NCBI GenBank assembly: GCA_015075305.1
Contig: JABTUS010000007.1
Coordinates: 186,001 to 250,000, forward strand
Length of the DNA stretch: 64,000 nucleotides
From: Opitutaceae bacterium
GTDB taxonomy: Bacteria > Verrucomicrobiota > Verrucomicrobiia > Opitutales > Opitutaceae
Direction: 5' to 3'
A program made the translations under genes and the position numbers. The notes beneath the pieces were generated by a model. It ran no database searches, had not been told where the DNA came from, and saw only the letters and a list, made by a program, of their open reading frames with translations. How positions within the stretch are numbered: position 1 is the first letter of the stretch; the number at the start of each line of letters is the position of its first letter. Positions 8,179 through 17,068 of the stretch are shown one piece after another.

Positions 8179-9723
8179 ATGGAAAGCGATTCGGAGCAGC
8201 GAGCGGCGGACAATTTGACAGCAATCGCTGCGGGCCGGTTCTCGGCAAGGGATCGGAAACGGGTTCTGATCATTCTGCTCCTTGCGATCTTCATGTCGCT
8301 GATCGACGTCAGCATCGTCAATGTCGCCCTGCCTTCGATCCAGCATGCGCTGGGGGCGACGCTGTCGGATCTGCAATGGGTGCTGTCGGGCTATGCGCTG
8401 ACGTTTGGAGTGGTGCTGGTGGCGGCGGGGAGGGCCGGGGACATCATGGGCCGCGGAGGGATTTTTCTCATCGGTGTCGTCATTTTCACCCTGTCCTCCG
8501 TGGCGGCAGGCATGGCGCCGAATGCCGACTGGCTGAATGGTGCCCGCTTTGTGCAGGGTGTGGGCTCGGGCATTCTGAATCCCCAGGGAGTCGGCATGAT
8601 TCAGGAGTTCTTTCGCGGGGATGAACGTGCCCGTGCCTTTGGCCATCTCGGCACGACGGTTGGGTTTTCCGTGGCCGTCGGGCCGGTTCTCGGAGGATTT
8701 CTCATCCATCTTGGCGGACCGGAAATGGGGTGGAGGCTGACGTTTCTGGTCAACCTTCCGATCGGCATCCTGATTGTGATTCTGGGACTGCTTTGGTTTC
8801 CAAAGCCCTTGATCCAGGATGGGGTCCAATCCCGGCGGAACGGCGCGGCGCGGGCCGGCGCATTGTTGCGCTCGCTCGATCCGATGGGTTCGCTGCTGCT
8901 TTGCCTCGCGGTGCTTGCGATCCTCTTTCCGTTTGTTGAGTCCCGCGCGTCACCACTGACCTGGATGCTTCTTCCCGCGGGCATTGTGCTGTGCTTCCTC
9001 TGGGTGAAATGGGAGAGGCGTCATGCGCGGCGCGGCCTCAGCCCCATGGTTGATTTGAATATTTTCCTGACGCCGAGTTTTGCCAATGGAGCGACGATCA
9101 TGACGCTGTGTTTTCTCGGCATGTCGAGCATCTGGGTGCTCGTCATGCTCTATGTGCAGGAAGGCAGCGGCAAATCGGCGCTCGAGGCGGGCACGTTTGG
9201 CATTCCGGCGGCGCTGCTTTCCGCGTATTCGGCGCACTGGTCGGGCAGGCGCGTCATGCGGCATGGACGCAGGATTGTCATTGGCGGCCTGTGGCTGGCC
9301 GTCTTCGGGCTGGCTTCAACCGCAGCCATCATGCTTCTGCATGCCGCAGGACTTCTGAATGTCTGGTGGCTCATGGCCTCGCTTGCGTTCATTGGACTCG
9401 CGCAGGGATCGATCATCAGCCCGAATCAGGCGCTGACGCTGAACGAGGTTCCCGTGGAATATGCCGGGAGTTCAGGTGCCGTTATGCAGACGGGACAGCG
9501 CATCGGGACGTCGGTGGGCATTGCGATCATCACGGCAATTGTCTTCGGCATGCTCGCGGTTTCGAACTGGGCGACTGCGGTGGCGACGGGATTCGGCGCC
9601 ATCATCCTGGTGGTGTTCGCCGCACTTGGATTTGCGTACAAGGACCAGCGCGATCGATTGAAGAACGGCCAGCGTGAACATGGCTCGATCGTGCCGTCGC
9701 TGGCGCCGCCGACGCTTGATTAG
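8179..9723 (+). CDS. MFS drug exporter, DHA2 family (EmrB/QacA type)
   Basis: The 514-residue protein has about 14 membrane helices. The first helix reads IFMSLIDVSIVNVALPSIQ (family motif D1, 'lD.tivnvALP.i'), motif A is modified to GRAGDIMGRGG, the antiporter motif C region reads TVGFSVAVGPVLGGF, and the central WRLTFLVNLPIGI is typical of the 14-helix exporters. Such proteins expel drugs or metabolites in exchange for protons. The start is the ATG of MESDSEQRA, because the longer frame upstream translates a repeat. No EmrA-type membrane fusion partner or regulator is adjacent. Confidence 0.88.
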   Translation: MESDSEQRAADNLTAIAAGRFSARDRKRVLIILLLAIFMSLIDVSIVNVALPSIQHALGATLSDLQWVLSGYALTFGVVLVAAGRAGDIMGRGGIFLIGVVIFTLSSVAAGMAPNADWLNGARFVQGVGSGILNPQGVGMIQEFFRGDERARAFGHLGTTVGFSVAVGPVLGGFLIHLGGPEMGWRLTFLVNLPIGILIVILGLLWFPKPLIQDGVQSRRNGAARAGALLRSLDPMGSLLLCLAVLAILFPFVESRASPLTWMLLPAGIVLCFLWVKWERRHARRGLSPMVDLNIFLTPSFANGATIMTLCFLGMSSIWVLVMLYVQEGSGKSALEAGTFGIPAALLSAYSAHWSGRRVMRHGRRIVIGGLWLAVFGLASTAAIMLLHAAGLLNVWWLMASLAFIGLAQGSIISPNQALTLNEVPVEYAGSSGAVMQTGQRIGTSVGIAIITAIVFGMLAVSNWATAVATGFGAIILVVFAALGFAYKDQRDRLKNGQREHGSIVPSLAPPTLD

Positions 9724-9812
9724 CACGGGGCGGACAGGGACAGGCCGCGGGACTTGAGGATTGCGCGGAGGTTTGGTGACACGCAGGGTGATGGAGAGAA
9801 CCCTTTATACCC

Positions 9813-11177
9813 ATGAATCGCCTGATCCTGCTGCTCGCCGCCATCGTCCTGATTCCGGTCGCAAACGCCGCTCCCGCACGTCCGCCGAACATCATAATCA
9901 TCCTTGCCGACGACATGGGATATGGCGACCTGGGATGCTACGGAGCGCCGACAATCCGCACACCGAATCTTGATCGCATGGCTGCGGACGGGCTGCGCTT
10001 CACTGATTTCTATTCGGCTGCTGAGGTGTGCACGCCGAGCCGCGCCGGACTTCTGACCGGGCGCTATCCGGTTCGCAGCGGCATGGTCGGTGCGCGACGG
10101 GTTCTGTTTCCCGACTCAACCGGCGGCCTGCCGCAGGAGGAGATCACGATTGCGCGTGCGCTGAAGCAGCGCGGGTATGCCACGGCGCATCTGGGCAAGT
10201 GGCATCTGGGCATCCATCCCGGCGGGCGGCCGGGTGATCATGGATTCGACTATTCGTTCGGGCTTCCCTATTCGAACGACATGGACCGGCGTACCGACGT
10301 GCCATCCAGCGCATCGGGTTCATCCAATCCGCCCGCGGATGGCTGGATGGTGCCGGTTTACCGCAATGGTGAGATTGTCGAAAAGCCCGCGGACCAGACG
10401 ACGCTGACGCGTCGCTACACGGAAGAGGCGGTGAAATTCATTCGTGAACACAGGAAGACTCCGTTCTTTCTGTATTTTGCGCACACGTTTCCGCATGTGC
10501 CGTTGTTTGCGTCGCCGGCGTTCAAGGGAAAAAGCCGTCGCGGCATCTATGGGGACACAATCGAGGAGATCGACTGGAGCGTGGGGCAGGTGATGGCAGC
10601 TCTGCGTGCGCAGGGATTGGAGAAGAACACGCTGGTCTTCTTCACCAGCGACAACGGCCCCTGGCTCATCATGAAGCAGCAAGGCGGCAGCGCCGGACCA
10701 TTGCGGGAAGGCAAGGGCAGCACCTGGGAGGGAGGCCAGCGTGTTCCAGGAATCGCCTGGTGGCCGGGAAGAGTTGCGCCGGGCATCACTGGTGAACCGG
10801 CGAGCGGGATGGACCTGTTTGCGACAGCGCTCACGTTGGGAGGTGCACCGCTTCCCTCGGATCGGGTGATCGACGGCCGGGATATTTCGTCACTGCTGTT
10901 CAAGCGAAAGACACTGCCGGAACATCCCTATTTCTTTTATCGCGGCGGCAAGCTGTTTGCCTGTCGGCTTGGGCAGTACAAGGCGCACTTCTTCACGCAG
11001 CCGTCATACGGGCAGCCGAAAGCGGAGGCGCATGAACCACCCCTGCTTTATGATCTGGGCACGGATCCGGGAGAGCAGTTCGACATCGCCGCCGCTCATC
11101 CGGATGTTGTGGAGAAGATCCGCGCCGCGGTGGCGGATCACCAGCGCGCGATGGTGCCCGGCAAGGAGCAGCTCTGA
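9813..11177 (+). CDS. Secreted sulfatase (formylglycine-dependent, S1 type)
   Basis: The 454-residue protein starts with a signal peptide (MNRLILLLAAIVLIPVANA, cleavage near residue 19). Family hallmarks are clear: metal ligands in ILADDMGYGDLG (residues 30-41), the formylglycine signature C73-T-P-S-R77 followed by AGLLTGRYP, GKWHLG near residue 130, and FFTSDNGP. Cys73 must be converted to formylglycine by a maturase that is not in this window. Substrates of this group are sulfated polysaccharides or sulfate esters; specificity cannot be read. It is convergent with the ABC ATPase gene (13 bp apart) and looks like a single gene. Confidence 0.92.
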   Translation: MNRLILLLAAIVLIPVANAAPARPPNIIIILADDMGYGDLGCYGAPTIRTPNLDRMAADGLRFTDFYSAAEVCTPSRAGLLTGRYPVRSGMVGARRVLFPDSTGGLPQEEITIARALKQRGYATAHLGKWHLGIHPGGRPGDHGFDYSFGLPYSNDMDRRTDVPSSASGSSNPPADGWMVPVYRNGEIVEKPADQTTLTRRYTEEAVKFIREHRKTPFFLYFAHTFPHVPLFASPAFKGKSRRGIYGDTIEEIDWSVGQVMAALRAQGLEKNTLVFFTSDNGPWLIMKQQGGSAGPLREGKGSTWEGGQRVPGIAWWPGRVAPGITGEPASGMDLFATALTLGGAPLPSDRVIDGRDISSLLFKRKTLPEHPYFFYRGGKLFACRLGQYKAHFFTQPSYGQPKAEAHEPPLLYDLGTDPGEQFDIAAAHPDVVEKIRAAVADHQRAMVPGKEQL

Positions 11178-11190
11178 AGTCGGGTGCGTG

Positions 11191-12174
11191 CTACTGGGAG
11201 AAGAGCTTTTCGATGATGTTCTCGAGGGGCTCCTCCTCAATGGTGATGTCGGCGATCGGTGTCGTGGACATGATCTCCTGGATCGCGCGGGAAATGGATT
11301 CGGCCTTCGCCTGAACGACAATCTTTCCGGTCACGGCATCGCGGCGGGTTTCGCCGAACGAGGATTTCCATGATGGCGGCACCGACGTCGGATCCTGCGG
11401 AATAAAGATCACCTGCCGCACGCGTGATTTTCGCTCCCCTTCGAGGCTGGAGAGGCTTCCATCGTAGACCTTCGCGCCCTTGTGGATGACAATCACACGC
11501 TCACACAGCTCCTCGATATCCGCCATGTAGTGACTGGTCAGCAGGATGGTCACCCGGTGTTTCCTGTTGTATTCACGAAGGAAGGAGCGGACCGCCTTCT
11601 GAGAAATGATGTCGAGGCCGATGGTCGGTTCGTCGAGAAACAGAACACGGGGCTTGTGGAGCAGGGCGGCGATCAGCTCCATCTTCATGCGTTCGCCGAG
11701 GGAAAGTTCCCGAACCATGACATCCAGTTTTTTCTCGACGCCCAGCAGCGAGACAAGTTCTGCGAGCGTTTGCTCGTACGTGGCGGCCGGGATGTCGTAG
11801 ATGTGCCGCAACAGGGTGAACGATTCGCTTGCCGGCAGGTCCCACCAGAGCTGGTTCTTCTGTCCGAGCACGAGCGAGAAAATGCGCCGGTAGGTGTTGT
11901 CGCGCCTGACAGGATTGAATCCCGCTATGTTTGCGGTGCCGCTGGTTGGGTAGATCAAACCGGCCAGCATCTTGAGCGTGGTGGTCTTGCCCGCTCCGTT
12001 GGGGCCGAGGAAACCCACAAACTCCCCCTCATCGATTGCGAAACTGATGTCGCGCGCGGCCCAGATTTCCTCGTATTTGCGATTGAACAGACCGACAACG
12101 CCGCCCCAGAAGCCGGGGCGCTTCTTGTAGGTGCGAAAGACGCGGCTCAGTCCGTTGACCTCGATCAAGGGCAT
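11191..12174 (-). CDS. ABC transporter ATP-binding protein (ABC-2/viologen-exporter type)
   Basis: The 327-residue ATPase has Walker A GFLGPNGAGKTTTLKML, a Q-loop segment VLGQKNQLWWDLP, signature LSLGERMKMELIAALLH and Walker B RVLFLDEPTIGLD. The N-terminal insertion FWGGVVGLFNRKYEEIWAAR and the 'QLWWDLP' region are typical of the ATPases that pair with two ABC-2-type permeases. No permease gene follows: the next gene downstream is the convergent sulfatase. The start overlaps the stop of the small upstream gene by ATGA, so the pair is translationally coupled. Partner permeases must be encoded elsewhere or were lost. Confidence 0.88.
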   Translation of the reverse strand: MPLIEVNGLSRVFRTYKKRPGFWGGVVGLFNRKYEEIWAARDISFAIDEGEFVGFLGPNGAGKTTTLKMLAGLIYPTSGTANIAGFNPVRRDNTYRRIFSLVLGQKNQLWWDLPASESFTLLRHIYDIPAATYEQTLAELVSLLGVEKKLDVMVRELSLGERMKMELIAALLHKPRVLFLDEPTIGLDIISQKAVRSFLREYNRKHRVTILLTSHYMADIEELCERVIVIHKGAKVYDGSLSSLEGERKSRVRQVIFIPQDPTSVPPSWKSSFGETRRDAVTGKIVVQAKAESISRAIQEIMSTTPIADITIEEEPLENIIEKLFSQ

Positions 12175-12473
12175 CAGGTGGTGTAGGTCATGTCCTGATA
12201 CTTGATCCTGCCCTGTTCCATCAATTTGTGAAAATGCCCACGAACGTGACGGGCTCCCTTGGGATGGTGCAGTGCCTGGCAGAGGTCGTTGATATGGTAG
12301 ACACGATTGCTGGAGATGTACTCGAGAATTGCGGCATCCAACTCATCGTCGCTGGGCATGTCCTCCCTGCCGGGCAGAACGATTGAATCACCCGCGGGCG
12401 TTTTCCGGCGGATGGCCCGCCAGAGCACGACAGTGATGCAACCGGCAAGGAATGCGATCAGGTGGGTGATCAT
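12174..12473 (-). CDS. Small membrane-anchored winged-helix-like protein
   Basis: The 99-residue product has one N-terminal membrane segment ([18 protein letters not shown]) and a soluble C-terminal part (about residues 45-97) that looks like a helix-turn-helix/winged-helix fold: [20 protein letters not shown], then [19 protein letters not shown] do not recognise a named family. Its stop overlaps the start of the ABC ATPase (ATGA), and it lies 149 bp downstream of pnp on the same strand. It could be a membrane-tethered regulator or accessory factor for the transporter; this is inference from coupling only. Confidence 0.6.
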   Translation of the reverse strand: MITHLIAFLAGCITVVLWRAIRRKTPAGDSIVLPGREDMPSDDELDAAILEYISSNRVYHINDLCQALHHPKGARHVRGHFHKLMEQGRIKYQDMTYTT

Positions 12474-12534
12474 GGGCGCGAGGCGGTCTCGTCGGTTGAA
12501 CCTGGAGGGCGCGCGAAATTGCGATCGACGAACC

Positions 12535-12559
12535 GGTCACGACGGAGCGTGCCCATCCA
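12535..12559 (-). repeat. Dispersed intergenic repeat, family A (copy 2)
   Basis: GGTCACGACGGAGCGTGCCC plus ATCCA is the reverse complement of the arm at 40791-40815 with a single mismatch. It lies in the 149-bp gap between pnp and the small membrane protein gene. Confidence 0.65.
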
Positions 12560-12622
12560 GCGGACCGTGGTTGGCTTGCGGGATGGACTACCTGGCGTAC
12601 CCGGCTCGTTCGATGGTGTGAG

Positions 12623-14824
12623 TCAGGAGCCGGCGGCTGATCCTTCGTCGGACCCACCTGCATCGGCAGCGGGCGCTGACTGCTGCTGTTGCTCGCGTTC
12701 CTTCATGGCCGCCTTGCGGGAGAGACGGACCTTGCCGGACTTTTCATCGATTCCAACGCATTTGACCCAGATGGTTTCGCCCATCTTGACGACATCCTCG
12801 GTGCGGCGCACGCGCATGTCGGCGAGTTCGCTGATGTGGCATAGGCCCTCCTTGCCGGGGAGGCACTCGACGAAGCAGCCGAACTCCTTGATGCCGGTGA
12901 CGCGGCCCTGGTAGATTTTGCCAATCTCGATCTGGGCGCCGCCGCCGCAGAGGGAGTCGATTTCCTGCACGGCGCGATTCATCGCGTCGGCGTTGTTGGA
13001 GTAGATGAAGACCTTGCCGGAGTCGTCGTCGGCGATGTCGATCTGAGCGCCGGTGGTTTCGACGATGCGGCGGATGGTCTTGCCACCGGGGCCGATGAGC
13101 AGGCCGATCTTTTCCGGATCGATCTGGATCGTCTGGATGCGCGGGGCGTACTTGGAGAGATCCTTGCGCGGAGCCGGGAGCGCCGAAAGCATGAGTTTCA
13201 GGATCTCAATGCGGGCTTCGCGGGCCTGGTAGATGGCAGCCTTGGCAATTTCAAAGGGAAGGCCGTTGATCTTGAGGTCGAGTTGGAAACCCGTGATGCC
13301 CTTGGTGGTGCCGGCGAGCTTGAAATCCATGTCGCCGAAATGATCCTCCTCACCGAGGATGTCCGTGATGGTGGTCCACTTCGCGATCGAGCCGTCGCTT
13401 GCGTTCTCGGTCATGAGTCCGCAGGAAATGCCGGCGACCGGGGCGATGATGGGAACACCGGCGTCCATGAGGGCGAGACAGCCGCCGCAGATGGAGGCCA
13501 TCGAGGTCGATCCATTGGACGCCATGATCTCGGACACGACGCGGATTGAGTAGGGGAAGACGTCCTCCGGGGGAAGAACCGGAACGAGCGAGCGCTCAGC
13601 GAGGGCGCCGTGGCCGATTTCACGGCGGCCCGGGCCGGTGAAGCGGCCCGTCTCACCGACGGAGAATGGCGGGAAATTGTAGTGCAGAATGAAGGACTTC
13701 GACGTCGCGCCACCCGTGAGGCCATCCATGTCCTGGGCCTCCTTGGTGGGGCCCAGTGTGGTGATGGCGATGTTCTGGGTGTCGCCGCGCTGGAACATGG
13801 CGGAGCCATGCACGCGGGGGAGGACGCCGACGTTCGCCTGCAGCGGGCGGATGCTTCGGGCATCGCGGCCGTCGGCGCGCACGCCGCGCTCAAGCACGGT
13901 CCTGCGGTAGGCCTTGTATTGCAGATCCTCGAAAACGACGTTGAGGTCGACATCGGTGAACTTGCCTTCGCCAAGCTCGGCGAGCAGTGCGGTCTTTGCC
14001 TCCTCCTTCAGCACCTTGACAGCGGCACCGCGGGCCGCCTTCTCCTTGCCGAAGATCGCCTCGGCAATGCGTTCGGCGGGCACCACGCGTTCGATGATGG
14101 CGCGGGCATCAGGGGTCGCGCCCACGAGTGGAAATGTGGACTTGGGTTTTCCGCAGAGGGCGACGAGTTCCCTGATGGCATTCAGGATCGGCTGGATGGC
14201 CTGATGGCCAAACGCGAGGGCCTCGATGAAGCGCTCCTCGCTGATCTGGTCGGCCGAGCCTTCGATCATGAGCATGTCCTTCTCGGTGCCGACATAGATC
14301 AGGTCGAGCGTGCTGGAGAACATCTGCTCGATGGTCGGGTTGGCCACGAATTGACCGTCGATCTGGGCGACGCGCACGGCGGCGATGGGACCGGCCCAGG
14401 GGATGTCCGAGATCGCGAGCGCGGCGGATGCGCCGTTGACCATGGGGATGTCAGCCTCGTTCATCTGGTCGGCCGACATCAGCTGGCCGATGATCTGAAC
14501 CTCGTTCAGGAAGCCTTCCGGGAAAAGCGGGCGGCAGGGGCGGTCGCAGAGGCGGGAGGTGAGAATCTCCTTTTCGGAGGGGCGGCCTTCGCGCTTGAAG
14601 TAGCCGCCGGGAAAGCGACCGGCCGCGGCGTATTTTTCGCGGTAGTCGACGGTCAGCGGGAAGAAGTCCTGGCCGGGCCGCATGCTTTGGGCGACGCAGG
14701 CGGTGACGAAGACATTGGTTTCGCCGACGCATACGTTGACAGCGCCATTGGCGAGCTGGGCGATTGATCCGGTGGAGAACGTGATTCCCAAACCGGGAAC
14801 GGTGACAGTGTATTTCTGATTCAT
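12623..14824 (-). CDS. pnp: Polyribonucleotide nucleotidyltransferase
   Basis: The 733-residue protein is the phosphate-dependent 3'-5' exoribonuclease of the RNA degradosome. Two RNase PH-like halves are present (first: [20 protein letters not shown] and [16 protein letters not shown]; second: [34 protein letters not shown] and [16 protein letters not shown]), followed by a KH domain ([20 protein letters not shown]) and an S1 domain ([20 protein letters not shown]) with a short charged tail. The start is the ATG of MNQKYTVTV; an in-frame ATG six codons upstream is an alternative. It follows rpsO, a classical arrangement, with a terminator and a palindromic leader between them. Confidence 0.96.
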   Translation of the reverse strand: MNQKYTVTVPGLGITFSTGSIAQLANGAVNVCVGETNVFVTACVAQSMRPGQDFFPLTVDYREKYAAAGRFPGGYFKREGRPSEKEILTSRLCDRPCRPLFPEGFLNEVQIIGQLMSADQMNEADIPMVNGASAALAISDIPWAGPIAAVRVAQIDGQFVANPTIEQMFSSTLDLIYVGTEKDMLMIEGSADQISEERFIEALAFGHQAIQPILNAIRELVALCGKPKSTFPLVGATPDARAIIERVVPAERIAEAIFGKEKAARGAAVKVLKEEAKTALLAELGEGKFTDVDLNVVFEDLQYKAYRRTVLERGVRADGRDARSIRPLQANVGVLPRVHGSAMFQRGDTQNIAITTLGPTKEAQDMDGLTGGATSKSFILHYNFPPFSVGETGRFTGPGRREIGHGALAERSLVPVLPPEDVFPYSIRVVSEIMASNGSTSMASICGGCLALMDAGVPIIAPVAGISCGLMTENASDGSIAKWTTITDILGEEDHFGDMDFKLAGTTKGITGFQLDLKINGLPFEIAKAAIYQAREARIEILKLMLSALPAPRKDLSKYAPRIQTIQIDPEKIGLLIGPGGKTIRRIVETTGAQIDIADDDSGKVFIYSNNADAMNRAVQEIDSLCGGGAQIEIGKIYQGRVTGIKEFGCFVECLPGKEGLCHISELADMRVRRTEDVVKMGETIWVKCVGIDEKSGKVRLSRKAAMKEREQQQQSAPAADAGGSDEGSAAGS

Positions 14825-14896
14825 AGTTGATGGTTTTGTCATCCAGCGCACCAAGACCGTGCCAGATAGTGGGCTGACGGAGGGGCGGATGAGCTT

Positions 14897-14915
14897 ACAT
14901 GCGGGTCCCGCATGT
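14897..14915. promoter_or_regulatory. Perfect palindrome in the pnp leader
   Basis: ACATGCGGG-T-CCCGCATGT is a perfect inverted repeat with 9-bp arms, about 75 bp upstream of the pnp start and downstream of the rpsO terminator. It is not followed by a T run in the pnp direction, so it is not an intrinsic terminator. It may be an RNA hairpin in the pnp 5' leader or a protein-binding site. The rest of the 14825-15079 gap shows no ORF. Confidence 0.4.
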
Positions 14916-15079
14916 TCGGGTTGACCCCGCCGACGCTGCAAATGCAGCCGTGTGGCGAGGGTTTCTCAATATTCTCGTCAGCCGCGAGAAATTTCCGGTT
15001 AGATCCATGTGCCATTACGAGGAACCGGCCATGGCGCTATTCGGAAATGTCCCGGTCTGAGTCGAGGTCCGAAAAGGAC

Positions 15080-15110
15080 TGCGGGCGATCCGCCTATCGG
15101 ATCGCCCGCA
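15080..15110 (-). terminator. Intrinsic terminator after rpsO
   Basis: TGCGGGCGATCCG (15080-15092) pairs perfectly with CGGATCGCCCGCA (15098-15110) around a 5-nt loop. On the minus strand the stem is followed by GTCCTTTTC. It begins 10 bp after the rpsO stop codon. Confidence 0.8.
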
Positions 15111-15120
15111 AGCGGAGAAA

Positions 15121-15384
15121 CTATTTGCGGAGATTCAGCTTTTGCAGAAGCTCCGTATACTTCGCCAGATCGTGGCGTTTCAAGTAGTCGAGGAGCTTGC
15201 GGCGGCGGCTGGCCATTTGAAGCAGGCCACGGCGGCTGTGAAAATCCTTCCGATGCGACCGCAGGTGCTCAGTCAGATGATTGATGCGCGCGGAGAGCAG
15301 GGCGATTTGAACTTCGGACGAGCCGGTGTCCTTTTCGTGGATCTTGTATTGGGCGATTATTTCGGGTTTTACGACAGTAGACAT
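15121..15384 (-). CDS. rpsO: 30S ribosomal protein S15
   Basis: The 87-residue protein matches S15 throughout: [40 protein letters not shown] and [21 protein letters not shown]15 binds the central domain of 16S rRNA early in small-subunit assembly. The start at MSTVVKPEI gives the normal family length; seven codons upstream of it are not conserved. It is followed by a strong terminator and then by pnp, and is preceded by a 223-bp gap (15385-15607) in which I see only a short hairpin (GCCCGT...ACGGGC at 15527-15544). Confidence 0.97.
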   Translation of the reverse strand: MSTVVKPEIIAQYKIHEKDTGSSEVQIALLSARINHLTEHLRSHRKDFHSRRGLLQMASRRRKLLDYLKRHDLAKYTELLQKLNLRK

Positions 15385-15607
15385 GGTTATTTGATGATGT
15401 TGCACGCCTGCAGGGGAGTGGCTTGGGGCTGCTCCCGTGTCACCCGCTTCACCTGCGGGGAGAACCGCAAATTAGGCCGATGGCACCGTTCCAATCCCGC
15501 GGAATGCGGGACCAGGCATGGTGGGCGCCCGTAACCGGACGGGCATCCACTAACGCAAGAGACGAGATTTCCGACCCATCAATGGCTGTGCAAGCGCAAA
15601 CTTGCGC

Positions 15608-15997
15608 TCAGCCGCTTCGGAGAATGATTTCACGAATCGCTTCGCATCCAGGAAGTTTTCGCAATTTATCAACGATGTTTTTCCGATGAAGAAAAAGTTC
15701 ATTGCGAATGATTGCGTGGCTCGTGAACACGATGAGCCGTCCTCGGGGATCGATCTGCCCGGCGTGCGAATAGGAAGCATTTGCAGATCCGACGATTTCC
15801 GCCCACTGTTCGCGGATGACATGCTCAGGGGTTTCCAGTCCTATGCCGTACTTGACCTGGAGCTCGCCAATGAGATGCGACAACTCGTGAATCGGGCGAC
15901 GTCGAAGTCCCCTAGGATCGTCATTCGGAATGCGGCGCAGGGATCCGATCAGTTCTTCGGCGATCCTGCTGAATTTTGGAGGGTCCTGGTCGGTCAT
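15608..15997 (-). CDS. DUF721/DciA-like protein
   Basis: The 129-residue protein carries a DUF721 (DciA) domain in its C-terminal half: EQWAEIVGSANASYSHAGQI, then RGRLIVFTSHAIIRNELFLH and a terminal CEAIREIILRSG. The pattern 'W..ivG..la.h..p......L.v.t.s....eL......i...l......i..i..r.g' is diagnostic. DciA is the ancestral bacterial loader/partner of the replicative helicase DnaB. The gene starts 20 bp after the glycosyltransferase stop on the same strand. The N-terminal 50 residues are rich in charge and family-variable. Confidence 0.75.
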   Translation of the reverse strand: MTDQDPPKFSRIAEELIGSLRRIPNDDPRGLRRRPIHELSHLIGELQVKYGIGLETPEHVIREQWAEIVGSANASYSHAGQIDPRGRLIVFTSHAIIRNELFLHRKNIVDKLRKLPGCEAIREIILRSG

Positions 15998-16017
15998 CCG
16001 GAATTGTGAAGCGGATG

Positions 16018-16866
16018 CTATCGCGAAACCGGCGTGAGGCGCTCCGCGCGCGAAGGTGTTGGAGGTTGCGGAGGTGAAGTGGACAGGGGTGGGGGCTCCC
16101 TGTGGCGTTCAGCCTCAAAGAGCCTGCTGCCGCGTACAAAAACACTGAAGGCATTGGCACCGGCAATGTACAGGCCTGGATAACCGTCCATGAAACCCAG
16201 CCTCAGAATATATCCCCGAAAGAAGCGCCACGCGGAACGAAAGAGCGTGTTGATCAGGGAGAACTCCGCTCCGCGAGCCTCCTGTTGCCGGACATAAAGT
16301 TCGGCAAACATGTTTATCTTTCCCACCTGCCGGGCAAGGCTGGAGAAAGAATAATGGTGCAGATCGCCGTGAAGTCGAAGAACAGGGCCGTTGCATTCCA
16401 TTTTTTCGTGCACGAATGCGTCGCCTCCCCATCGGGATCTGCGCCGGTCGACCAATCGCAGGGACAAGTCCGGATACCAGTCTCCGTGGGTGATCCATCG
16501 ATCGATGAACCAGACTTTCCTGGGAAAACGCACGCCTGCGTACGTGGAACTCGTGCCGTCGCGAAAGAAGCGCTCGATTTCCCCCCGCAAATGCACGGAA
16601 ACTTCCTCGTCGGCGTCGAGGCACAATGCCCAGGTATTTTCGGCGAGATCAAGCGCGGCATTCTTCGTGTCGCGAAATCCCTTCCATTCAAGAGTGATCA
16701 CCCTGGCGCCAAAATGTTCTGCAATGTCCGGGCTCTCATCGTCGGTATTGTTGAGGGCGACGATGATTTCAGAGACCCATCCGTACACGCTTGCCAGGCA
16801 GCGCGGCAGGTTGCTGGCTTCATTGCGGGCAACAACCACGACGGAAATTGGGAGCGGTGACACCAC
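16018..16866 (-). CDS. Glycosyltransferase family 2 (LPS-core type)
   Basis: The 282-residue product has a GT-A fold: PISVVVVARNEASNLPRCLA at the N-terminus, VYGWVSEIIVALNNTDDESP, then the acidic metal-binding segment LCLDADEEV and DLSLRLVDRRRSRWGG. It resembles WaaE/KdtX-type enzymes that add sugars to the LPS core. No ATG precedes the conserved part closely; tandem GTG codons at 16866 and 16863 are the best starts, and the frame is open further upstream to 17052 but that extension looks non-coding. It follows a GT9 gene and an MsbA exporter, so a role in envelope glycan assembly is likely. Confidence 0.8.
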   Translation of the reverse strand: MVSPLPISVVVVARNEASNLPRCLASVYGWVSEIIVALNNTDDESPDIAEHFGARVITLEWKGFRDTKNAALDLAENTWALCLDADEEVSVHLRGEIERFFRDGTSSTYAGVRFPRKVWFIDRWITHGDWYPDLSLRLVDRRRSRWGGDAFVHEKMECNGPVLRLHGDLHHYSFSSLARQVGKINMFAELYVRQQEARGAEFSLINTLFRSAWRFFRGYILRLGFMDGYPGLYIAGANAFSVFVRGSRLFEAERHREPPPLSTSPPQPPTPSRAERLTPVSR

Positions 16867-17068
16867 AGGGGAAATAAGGATGGGAATACAGCGCCCTTTT
16901 CTTAGAGCCCACGGACACGCGGTGCGCCAAATGTGAATTTCGTGCGCTCTGCAAAGACCAGTTGAAGGGTGCTCGAGGTGAAAATGAACTGACGTTCCAT
17001 GCGATGACAAGTCTGCGCAAGATGTTCGATCTCGCAATCTCCTCACATCCAATAAATCGGCGGAGGGT

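Noticed and set aside
13610-14767. Plus-strand frame of 385 codons opposite pnp
   Set aside because: The minus strand encodes an intact PNPase; the plus frame has no domain and is a third-position GC shadow.
15385-15607. tRNA gene in the gap between the DciA-like gene and rpsO
   Set aside because: There are short hairpins but no T-loop consensus or cloverleaf could be built.
15550-15822. 90-codon minus-strand frame overlapping the DciA-like gene
   Set aside because: The other frame has a clear DUF721 pattern; this one has none.
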